Source: Gordius sp. MW1 (Eukaryota; Nematomorpha; Gordioida; Gordea; Gordiidae). From it: DNA of 64,000 nucleotides. This document shows positions 19,158-29,300 of the stretch, one piece after another; the stretch's first letter is position 1, and every line of letters begins with the position of its first letter. The translations under genes and the position numbers were made by a program. Under the pieces are notes generated by a model. That model saw nothing but the letters and a program-made list of their open reading frames with translations, did not search any database and was not told the origin of the DNA. The stretch spans positions 10,992,537 to 11,056,536 of the forward strand of contig OZ038532.1 in the NCBI GenBank assembly GCA_964036665.1, read 5' to 3'.

Positions 19158-21400
19158 TTGAATGGCTAACTAAGGACATAAAGGAAACAGCGATTCGTGT
19201 TCTAGGACGGACCAGAGGAGACATAGCTAATAATAGGGAACTATGGTGGTGGGATCAATCGATTAGGGATTTCATCGAAAGAAAGAAAAATCTATATTGA
19301 CGGTGGCATAAATCAAAAATGTCAGGGACAAAGAGAGCCGCAAAAAAGGCCGTTGCAATAGCGAAGAATGCCGCGTACAATGAGATGGCAAACAAACTGG
19401 ATCAAAAGGGGGGCGATAGGCTTAGTACAAATTGGCCAAGATAAGGGAGAAGAAAAGTCGCGATGTCGGAGTCTTAAAATAGTAAAAAACGAGAAGGGTC
19501 AAACCTCATTCAAGGGAAAGGAAGTGAAGGACAGGTGGAAAGGGTATTTTAAGAGACATATGACAAAGACTCCCTTCTGGTCGCTTTTTTAGGAAGATGA
19601 AGTTAGGACACAAATGAAAAAAATGCAAAAAGGAAAAGCTAATGGCCCAGATGGAATACCTATAGTTGCTCGGGTGCTGTGAAGAAAAAGTAACCACCAT
19701 GACGAACCTACTTAACAAGATATTGATAGAAGAGCAAATTCCTAATGGAGAGCAAACACGATTATACCCTTTTTTAAAGGCAAAGGAAACCCTCAGGACT
19801 GTGGCAATTACAGATGTATCAAGCTAACATGCCGCTTAAATGTCATGGAGAGGATCTGAGTAACAAGGCTTAAAAACGAAGTGGAAATATCGACTAACCA
19901 ATTTGGATTTGTGGCCGGCAAATCCACAATCGATCGAATCTTTGCTCAAAGACAAATGATGGATAAATATGGTGAAAGAGAAGAGACTTACATATGGTCT
20001 TTATGGACTTGGAGAAAGCTTGTGACACGGTCCCTCGCGATTTAATATGGTGGTGCCTGACAAAACAAAATATCCCTGACGCATATATACGGCTTATAAA
20101 AAATATTTATGAAGCCTCAAACTCTAGTGTTAGGGCGACAGTTGGAGACTCTAAACCTTTTTGGGTTAAAAACGGATTACATCAAGGATCTGCTTTAAGT
20201 CACTTTTTATTTAATTTAATTATAGACACGATAACGAGGGACATTCAAAAGCCATCGCCATGGTGTATGCTATATGCCGATAATATAGTACTATGCGAGG
20301 AAATTGAAAAAATATAAAAAAAACAAATTAATTAAGGTTACGTTACTATTTTACTGCATATCAATCTTACCTTAATTTATTAATTCCAATTTAGACTAAC
20401 CCATGTATTTATCCGATCGTTTTAATTCATAAGCGTGCGACGGTAAGCGAAAAGGAATAATGATGATAAGCGCAAAAAATAATAATTAATAATGCGCATG
20501 AGGATATCTCTCGCGCAGAGTTACAATACGCGAACAAAGAAATATTAATTATCCAGTATGATGAACTTGTTCATCCACGCGTGACCTGCCAGCGCAGCTG
20601 GCATTAGTAAGCAAGCGTATAATAAAGCGAGGAGAGAGAGAGGTGAGGGGGGGGAAGACGCGTATGGTAGACTGCGTAGGAGAAACCACGACAGAAACAA
20701 AGGAGAAGATATTCGAAGAAGCTGAAAAGTGGTCTAAGCGCTTAGCTGGATATGGTTTAAAGGTCATCGATCGAAAAACGGTATGAACGGCACAGGCAAC
20801 CCATCGCTAGTCAACCCATCGCTGGATGACCATCTAAAATACCCAAAGACAGGTTTACATGTCTTGGCTCGATTCTACATCAAGAGGGAGGTTGCGCAAC
20901 AGAAATCAATGCCGGATCCATAAGGATGGCTTAAATAGCGAAGCATATCCTGTGTAATGTGCGACAAGAATATGCTAATATGGTTGAAGAGCAAAGCTTA
21001 CAAATCCATCGTAAGCTCAGTGTTACTCAAAGGAAGTGAAACATGAGCATAATCCCTAGAGATGAGAATCATGAGGTGGAGCTTGATGGATACTAAGCAC
21101 TTCCATATAACGAATGACTTTCTCATGACAGTCAACTTATGGCGGACATGATTAACAAAAATCGGCTAAGGTGATAATGGCATATACTGAGAAGGGACAC
21201 GAATGACGTGAATAGAAAAGTGCTGAACATCGAGGTACCGGGAAAGATACCCCCCGTGTCACGTGGAAAGGGCTAGTCGTTAAACGTTATGAAAACTAAA
21301 GATATTAGTCAAGACATAGCACTTACCCGGAAAAGATGGAAGAAACTTATCAAACAAGCCCCACGACTGTGGACCAGATAACGGATATAAAAAAAGAAGA
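19158..21400 (+). mobile_element. RTE-type LINE, 5'-truncated and decayed
   Basis: Fragments in changing frames match the two longer RTE copies at 43136-46219 and 55644-58403: LTKDIKETAIRVLGRT, ELWWWDQSIRDFIERK, AKKAVAIAKNAAYNEMANKL, the RT core, and a C-terminal part near 20940-21300. The longest open piece (19994-20317) carries MVFMDLEKACDTVPRDLIWW, GLHQGSALS and MLYADNIVLC. The second catalytic Asp of YADD is Asn. A foreign segment (20318-20690) interrupts the RT thumb region. The endonuclease domain is missing. Confidence 0.85.
20318..20690. other. Insertion inside the RTE copy
   Basis: The LINE reading frame (…LYADNIVLCEE) is resumed at about 20692 (ETKEKIFEEAEKWSKRLAGYG), whereas the related copy at 55.8-56.4 kb is continuous. 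The intervening 370 bp is unrelated to the LINE and contains GCGAGGAGAGAGAG and a G8 run. Its identity is unknown. Confidence 0.55.
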
Positions 21401-21481
21401 GAATGGCTATGCATAACCAAGCTTTAGGACATTTTGGTACTTTGTTACAAGGTGTTGTGGCCGTTGTGGCATTTAGCCGAC

Positions 21482-21727
21482 CAATGTTACACAATCCAAA
21501 TTCTTGTACTGTATAAGCGATCTGACATTCCATTTTCTTATTCGATTCAAAAATAATTATGTACCTACAAAACCTGCCCTTGCGAGACCAAAATCACAAT
21601 ATGAAAACGTGAGTAAGAAATTTTCGGAAAAACACAAATCGGCGCTTCTTTATTTTTTGGATCGAATAAGAAAATGGAATGTCATATCGCTTATACAGTA
21701 CAAGAATTTGGATCGTGTAACATTGGT
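21482..21727. mobile_element. Foldback MITE upstream of glyoxalase I
   Basis: The arms 21482-21553 and 21652-21727 are reverse complements with about three mismatches over 72 bp (CCAATGTTACACAATCCAAA... against ...TTTGGATCGTGTAACATTGG). The loop is about 100 bp. It ends 65 bp before the glyoxalase I start codon, so it lies within the presumed promoter or 5' UTR. Confidence 0.75.
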
Positions 21728-21792
21728 CCATTTAGCCCTGGTACCCATAATTGCGATTCATGATTAAATAGCGAAGTTTATTTACCCTTTAC

Positions 21793-23025
21793 ATGGCTCT
21801 CTCAACGAAAGAGGCTAGTAGCCTTTGTAAAAGTGTGGATCCCATAACTAAAGTACTATTTTTTCTCGATTAATTATGCTAAAATTAATTATAGGATTTT
21901 ATTATGCAACAAACCATGTTGCGTGTGAAAGATCCCAGAAAATCTCTAGACTTTTACACTCGAATTTTGGGAATGAGGTATTGCTGCATTTTAAATTAAT
22001 GATGTTCTGGAAGCCTTTTAGAAAAATTTGATTTTCCAGAAATGAAGTTTTCATTGTATTTTATTGGCTTTGAAAATCCCTCTGAGATCCCATCGTCTCT
22101 GAGTGAAAAAATAAAATGGACTTTTAGTAGGAAAGCCACTATTGAATTAACACAGTATGGTCACATAATTCTATGTTTATGAATAATGACATGTTATATC
22201 ATTGACCCTTACCCTTTTCTAATTATCTCAGTAATTGGGGATCTGAAAATGATGCAACAGTTAATTATCATAATGGTAATACTGATCCTAAAGGATTTGG
22301 TAATTTATATGTATATATTCTACTATTGCTTTATTTTTTTAATAAAAAAGCTTTAATCTACGATATTTTTCATTGTCAGCTTCACGATTTCTATAAATTT
22401 CCTATTATAGGTCACATAGGTATTTCTGTACCAGATGTTGCAAAAGCCTGTGAATACTTTGAAAAATGTGGAGTTAAGTTTCAGAAAAAACCAGATGAGG
22501 GTAGCCAATTTATCTCATTAATTAAATTATTTTATATAATTGCTTAAGATTTAGGTACAAGATTTTATATTAGTTATTGTTTTTTTATAGTCATTGCAGT
22601 TCAAAATTATATAGGTGGCTACGTTAAACCTTAAATTTTGATTTAGCCTACAATTTTTTTATGATTCCTTGCAAATCTTATAGTTCCCTTGAGTTATTGA
22701 GTTATCACTGGCAGGCCTTAGAGTAACAATTTATTGATTGTAGCAAAAATAACCCTTTTAATAACAACTAGGTGATTTTATGATGTGGCCAAGTTATAAT
22801 CCTTTGACCAATCCTTAATTTTAAATTAGTTACCTTTCTGGTCAAATACTTGCAATCAAATATAGTATTTTTAAAATTAACCCTTAAACATATAACACTT
22901 TTGTTTGACATGCAGGTAAAATGAAAGGAATTGCATTTATTCAAGATCCAGATGGATATTGGATTGAAGTTTTATCTTCTAAATCTATGATTGAGCTAGT
23001 CGACAAAAAACAAGCACTTTTATAA
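21793..23025 (+). CDS. GLO1: Lactoylglutathione lyase (glyoxalase I), six exons
   Basis: Exons are 21793-21852, 21895-21977, 22014-22154, 22232-22299, 22411-22500 and 22916-23025, all with GT-AG junctions and a continuous frame of 183 codons (human protein 184). The enzyme isomerises the methylglyoxal-glutathione hemithioacetal to S-lactoylglutathione in the cytosol. The zinc ligands are present and colinear with the human ones at a constant offset of eight: Gln26 (QQTMLRVKD), Glu92 (TIELTHNW), His119 ([10 protein letters not shown]) and Glu165 ([10 protein letters not shown]). Introns are 42, 36, 77, 111 and 415 bp; the 36-bp intron has a well-supported alternative-free reading (…[17 protein letters not shown]). 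The start ATG begins [20 protein letters not shown], matching the length and DP.TK motif of animal homologues. The gene looks intact and convergent with the ABC transporter. Confidence 0.95.
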
Positions 23026-24012
23026 AATTATATTAATTGCTATGCAATTTATTTGTTATTGCCTCAAAATTTTACCTTTGTTATTAAATCATTTTTTGAT
23101 ATTAACTCTTTAGCCTAATTTAAATTTGAATCATTCTTCAAATAGTGTAGAGTTTTATCCAATAAAACATTATATCAAATCATTATTTTTAGAATTTTAA
23201 TCTGATTTAGAGATATTAAAACTATATGCCAAAGTTACTAATTAATGAATACTTTTTAATACATTTTTAAGGTTTTCAAATTACGGTTGATATCTTCAGA
23301 CCTGCTTATTTGTAACTTTGTAATTATCCTATATACTAAAAACAAATATCAATATTGAATATTAAGAAATAACATAAATAACTTGATAATTTTTTTGGAT
23401 ATAGCAAATTTAAGCATTGCCTTATTAATTGCTATGCAACTTATTAGCTTGCTTTTGGTTGTCCTGTCTGTCCGTTGATGGTATCTTAGCTTCAAATATA
23501 CGTTCTCCCTGCTAAAAGTTTTTTAGCTGAAATAAATTATGACCATTTCTCGGCCAAAGATCAAGCATTTGGTCCTTTTTCCGGTCATTCTTTATTTAAT
23601 GGGAGTTTTTTGTTGGTGTGTGTGTCTGCAAAAGTTTGACACCTCCTATTCGCCCCTTCTTTGATCCCTCCCCCCTTTGAAATTTCTATTGGCAATTAGT
23701 CTAAGTTGTTGCTTTATAACGGCAAATAGCGAATGTGGCTAAATAATTACTGCAAATTAATGCTGACCCTTGCTTACTTCTACTTTATCTGACCCCGGGG
23801 CCAAAATCCATTTTGTGCCTGCAGGTTTTGGCAGTGTATTGTCAAATGTACATTTTCCTGTTAAATAATTTTTGGCTAAAGATAAATGATGCCGTTCTTA
23901 ATTTTTTGGGAGTTGGTGTGAGCGGATGCCTTTATATATATAATTTCTTTTGGCAATTTATCTAGCTTGTTGCTTTATAACAAAAAACTGTATTACCACC
24001 ACCTTGTCCCTA
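23026..24012. other. Intergenic DNA with two dispersed repeat ends
   Basis: TTAATTGCTATGCAATTTATT at about 23033 and TTAATTGCTATGCAACTTATTAGC followed by TGTCCTGTCTGTCCG at 23419-23475 match the ends of the foldback family at 2720-4850. No gene is seen. An AATAAAA at 23161 could serve glyoxalase I. Confidence 0.5.
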
Positions 24013-24560
24013 AACCATTTACTTAGCACGATACTAACCCCGTTTCTACGATATGGTGACCCAATAAGCTTTTTTCCTCTCCTAACTCCCGAGATTTTTT
24101 TTATTCCATCTGGTCTCTGATTAGCGGTACGGGCATGGGCGTAGCCAAGGGAGCGGTGCCAACTTTGTTAAAATTTCAAAAATGGCGGTACGGGCATGGG
24201 CGTAGCCAAGGGAGCGGTGCCAACTTTGTTAAAATTTCAAAAATGATCATTTTGCCCCTCCCTAAATCATTATTGCCTCATTCTAATTCCAATGCTGGCA
24301 ACGTCCATGATGCGCGCGATGTCTATTTTTCCTCTTGCGACCTCAATGCTCTTTCCCCTCAACGCTCCCACATTTCAGTATACTTCTCGCATCCTTGACA
24401 ACTAAAATTCTAAACCGCTTTTGTTGTGAGACATTAGTGTATTTTTAGCATTTCACGGGCAGAAGATGCAGTAGACCTCCTGTGTAGAGGACGTCCTAGT
24501 TTCCTTTTGCCGAATTTTCCTGACATTAATCTTCCCTGCCGACTTGGAACCGCCGTAAAA
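24013..24560 (-). mobile_element. RTE LINE 5' fragment interrupted by a MITE
   Basis: 24013-24122 and 24312-24560 match the 5' endonuclease and leader part of the RTE copy at 57955-58390 in the same orientation, for example 'acgatactaaccccgtttctacgat', 'ctctttcccctcaacgctcccacat' and 'gaggacgtcctag'. They are separated by the MITE at 24132-24311. Confidence 0.75.
24132..24311 (+). mobile_element. CATGGGCGTAGCC MITE with internal 61-bp tandem duplication
   Basis: The left end CATGGGCGTAGCCA and right end GCTGGCAACGTCCATG are degenerate copies of the family termini. The first 61 bp, including 'gcggtacggg', are present twice in direct repeat. No target duplication is recognisable. Confidence 0.6.
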
Positions 24561-25627
24561 ATTCTCTTGGTGATTTCCAAATATGGCTATTATACCTCTG
24601 GACAGAAATTATCATTCGCCTGTTCGCACTCTTTTAGGGTTTCATTTTTTGGCATTTAAAATTTATTCCAAATAAAGTTTGGAAAAAGATGATATTGTTC
24701 AATAGAACCATATATTTGAGACTTAGTTAGGCTAAGAAATTCTATAAACGAGGGTGTCTTTTTAGATTAAATGACAAACAGATTTGATAATATTCTGAAC
24801 CATCTAAAGAACTTCTTATCCTCGACGTTAAATCGCGGTTCAAGTTATGCGGCAACAAAAATGGTATGTTTATGTAAAAGTTTAACACTTTAATCAGATC
24901 TGATCTCTTTTAGCTTAATTATCCAATCTTTTTCTTACATCAAATATAAATGCAATTGATTAATTTTAACTTTCAAACCTTTTTTCTCATATTTTAAGGT
25001 TAAACAAAGATCTTGTAATCAGGGCAGTGGGAACACAGTGTTTTACGCTTTACCCTATAATCACGGTTCAAATTAAGCGCCATTTTATTAATAAGGATTC
25101 AAAAAATATATTATATAGTTGAATCATCTCTAATTTAATCTTTAAATTAGCTGACCATCAAGTGTGACAAACATCTATAGGAATAGGCTAACAAGGTTTT
25201 GTAATTATTTGTAGTTTAAGTAAACCCTGGCCTTAAATACTAATTTTTTATTCACACCTATATGCAATTTATGTAGCGCGATAACAATTTTTACTAACGA
25301 ATAAAATAATTGACGCGATGACAATTTATATTACTAACATTTAAAATAATAATAACGAAGCTATAATGACGTCAAGGTTGTGCATTATGCACTGAATACT
25401 GCTGACGTTAAAATATTACTACTACAACCGCAGGTTACAGGTGAAAGATTTTAAAAACAAGTTAAATAACTTATTGATATTCATTGAGTATTACCAAAAA
25501 TTTAGTAAATTATGAGACAAAAAATGTAAAAATTTTCTACTGGGATTGAAATATTTGGCGCTATTTGGTTTCCAAGCTTAGAGTCTCGATGCACGCACCA
25601 ATATATAACTAATTGTAATGATGATGA
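24561..25627. other. Intergenic DNA between convergent genes
   Basis: AT-rich DNA without recognisable genes or repeats, lying between the ends of glyoxalase I (+) and the ABC transporter (-). Confidence 0.4.
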
Positions 25628-25796
25628 TCATTGATGCTTATGTTCAGATTCTTCATCCAATTCCACGGGATTCAAGCCTATAGACAGGAAATGGGATGAT
25701 GCCATTGGAGGGGGTCCTAACGGAACTAAATGGCTGGTAGATGAGGGTGTTTTTTTAGGTGAAAGGTTAACGTCTAACAAGGATTCGGTTGGTAAA
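25628..25796 (-). CDS. Candidate alternative last exon of the ABCB9-like gene
   Basis: After an acceptor (TTTTATGTAG) the minus strand is open for 55 codons: LPTESLLDVNLSPKKTPSST, then HLVPLGPPPMASSHFLSIG and a C-terminal ELDEESEHKHQ. The exon begins in phase 2. The last transporter exon contains an in-frame donor at 26500 (CAAGG|GTATAA) that would supply exactly the missing two bases, joining …LVQRQLQG to this tail and replacing the 48-residue standard C-terminus. The intron would be 704 bp and would contain the MITE at 26186-26336. The inference rests on frame and splice sites only. No other gene in the gap could supply an upstream exon. Confidence 0.4.
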
Positions 25797-26185
25797 CTAC
25801 ATAAAATGACATATAAGATATAAATACTTGACTTGGGATAAGTTTTTTAATTTTTAGTTGCTTTATGCCTATTTTAGTCACTGAATGTATTGCCAATGTA
25901 AGGGCATATCGTTTAGAAGTCCTTAACATCTATGATAACAATAAGAGTTTTACGAAATAGTTATGACAAATAAAACATATATACATTAAAACTCACTTTT
26001 TACAAGAAAATAGGGAAGAATATTAAGATAATGCAACAAACCTACCTAAAAATTGAAACTTTAAAAATAGCGATAGTTAACTCTTTCTAAGCAAGGTGTA
26101 ACAAAACAGAATGTACCTTATAAAATAATGCTTTGAAAAAAGAAAATTTGCCAGAATAACAAAAATTTGTCTCAATAAGTTAGGC

Positions 26186-26336
26186 CATGGGCGTAACCAG
26201 CATTGCAATTAAAGGGGAGCAATAATAATTTAGGGAGGGGCAAAATAAACATTTTTTAAAATTTTAGCCATAGTTTTAATAAATTTTTGAATTCAGAAAG
26301 GGACAGCTGCTCCCCCCCCCCTTGGCTACGCCCATG
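26186..26336 (+). mobile_element. CATGGGCGTAGCC MITE
   Basis: The ends CATGGGCGTAACCAGC and CTTGGCTACGCCCATG are flanked by a perfect 8-bp target duplication AGTTAGGC (26178-26185, 26337-26344). It lies just beyond the stop codon of the transporter's standard last exon. Confidence 0.85.
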
Positions 26337-26352
26337 AGTTAGGCCATGACTA

Positions 26353-29300
26353 TCACTTTTTATCGAAATGATCCTTTTCGTGCGAAGAAGGTGTAGACTG
26401 TTTTTCCTTGATTTTGGACGAATGTGAATACGAAGCTTTATCTTGACTTCCCTGATCCTCTTCGACGTTATCCTGATTGCCGTTGTTGTTGGGGTTATAC
26501 CCTTGCAATTGCCTCTGCACCAAATTAGTGTAAACTCCGCCCTTGGCCAATAATTGGGCATGGGTACCCTGTTCGACTACCTCACCATTTTGCAACACTA
26601 TTATCCGATTGGCCTATGTATAATAAGAAACACAGGGGATTAACATTGAATATGGTTGTATTTCAGTACTTAATATAGATATCACCTCAACTTTGATTGC
26701 ATACATAATCTTCTATATGGAAATTTGTTATTTCAAAGGTTAATTACCCATAGATCTTTCGGATAATATCGTAATATATATTTTAAACGAAAATTAGATG
26801 GTGAAGAATTCATAAATAAGTATGGCCTAATTTAAATTAACAAAATTTGGAGGATATAATATGGGGTTGGGAAGTCTATGAGCGCAATTCGGAGCATGTA
26901 AATTTAATAAAATGCCCTTAAAAAATATGCTTTATAATTACCGATTGAACGGTACTAAGTCTATGAGCTATGATGACCACCGTTTTGCCCTTTAAATTTT
27001 TTGTGATCGCTTCTTGCACGAGGTATTCGGATTCGGCATCCAAAGCGCTGGTTGCCTCGTCCAGCAAAAGGATAGCAGGGTCTCTGACTAAGGCTCGAGC
27101 CAAAGCTATTCGCTGCTTTTGTCCACCTAGTTTTTTCAATAAATAATCCATATTTTTATACCAAAATATAATTATAGCGCGAGTATGTAAGATTTTTATA
27201 GACACCTAATAGAACTACACTTCTAAGTGTAAATGCGGCATGACCTTTGTTGGTTGAACTCACAATTAAATTTACAAGTCGATTTAACTTTAGTAAAATA
27301 TAGTCAATTAATACGGGTCGGATCTTGTGTGAGTTATTGAGATCTGGTGCAGGTCTTGGTATAACGTAATATTTGTAATTTAAATACAATCCGTTGGGCA
27401 GAAAAATGAAAATAGTAATGCTGTTCTGCAATATAGCTTTTATTTAGATTTTTGCACGTATTGCTACATATATTTGCTTCAAACCTAACTTTAGGCCGTG
27501 AATTCTCCCCTGTTAGGTTGACCTCAATATAAATAATATAGGTTAAAATAGAATTTAGGTTTCAAGATTCCGACTTCCTAGAAGACATAAATGAGCGTAG
27601 CAAAAATTTAAAAACTACCGGACTCTAAAAATATTTGAGGCGATATTATAAATCCACAACCCTCTGCATTTCAGCTTTCTTAATTGAGAGAACTTTAATA
27701 AGGTTGACCTCAAACAAATGTTCCTTGCAATGCGGTCTAATGCGGCCTAATGCGGCATAAAATACCTCGTGAGATGATAATATTCTAAGGTCATCTTCCC
27801 CCTACTAATTCAGGGTACACCTGCACGTTATTTTTTCGCCTAGTATTTTCTTGCATGATTTAATTCGAATGTTACTAAAAGAAAACAAAATTGACGACGT
27901 AAAACTTGGGAGGTATATAAATTAACTTTTATCGAGATAAGTAATTTCAAAAAATATGTGCTAACGTGTGTACGAGAGACCTGCAACGGGCCTGTATAGG
28001 TCAGTCGGCCCGCCCGTAATAAAAATTTCAAAGCCCGAGCCCGGCCCGTCAAAATATTAAGTTATACACACTGTGTACTACCTACCAGATAATTGTGAAC
28101 CCCGTTCACCGATATCGATTCCGTACCCACCCATTGATCCCGTTATAAACTGGTGAGCGTTAGAGAGATGTGCAGCTTCAACCAGCTTGGGGTCTTCAGC
28201 AGTGCTGCTCGTTCCGGACGCATGTGCGGATGGTTCGGCTTGGGAAGGAGCAGGAGCGGCGCTCCCCTCTCTCACCAAAACATTACGACTACCCTAAGAA
28301 AAATGTTTAAGTTACGATTTAAAAATTAAACGTATTAAGTGATAAAATTGGCTACGTATAGCAAGCATTGGCACTTATTTTAATCCATGGATTTAATATA
28401 AGAAAGATAATTAGAACGAAGAAATATATTAAAACGTATGAAGTATCATTAGTATAGCTCACAAAAAGTGCCCAGCTAAAGTTGAAAGATTCAAAACTAA
28501 CTTGGATGTACCAATTTTGGTTTTAACAAAAAGCTCTTTATATATATTTTAAGGCTGAGCTGCCTGCCATTTTATTTAAAGATTTACATTAGTTTGTAAT
28601 TTTATACGTTTATGCATTAAAACTAATATTTCAGGGTTCACAGGAGTGGGCGAAGCACTTCATACAAACATCCATGCGCTTAACAAGAATTTGAACAAGA
28701 GGAAATGGCAAAAAGTTTGGAAAAGATTTATAGTAGGGGAAGCAAAATAATAATTTTTCGAGATTTTAAACAAAAGATGTAACAAGTTAAATTTACCCAT
28801 CCCTGACTAGGCCCATGCAATCGTCCCATTAATAATCATTACCTGCGACGAATTTTCCATGGGGACGGTTGCGCAACATTTGTACAACCCTTGGCAGCTG
28901 TACCAGGGTCGGCGTCGGCGCGAAGTACCGACAGCTTGAGGTTCCTTAAGCAGCGCGAGGAGCGAAGTATCATACGTAGGATCGGCAAATATACCACCCA
29001 GTCGAGTTCTCATGCGTTCGCTAGCCGCTGGGTCTGCCAGATCTCGTTTAGCCGCATGCGATAACAGACCTAAGTCTTCGCGTTCTATTAAATAATCGGT
29101 TTCCCTCACATCTCCTAAACCCTCCTTCCCTTTACCGGACGTGTGAGTACTACTGACGTTACTCCTCGCGGTAACGTCACTTTCGGTCGGGCTAGGGACA
29201 TCTCGGACCGCGCCCCCTGGACCGCGTTTTAGCTTGAGCATGCTCTGCAAGTTGGTGAGTTTCTGGTTTAGGGCCTGGCCCAAGCTCAACACGCTAGGCA

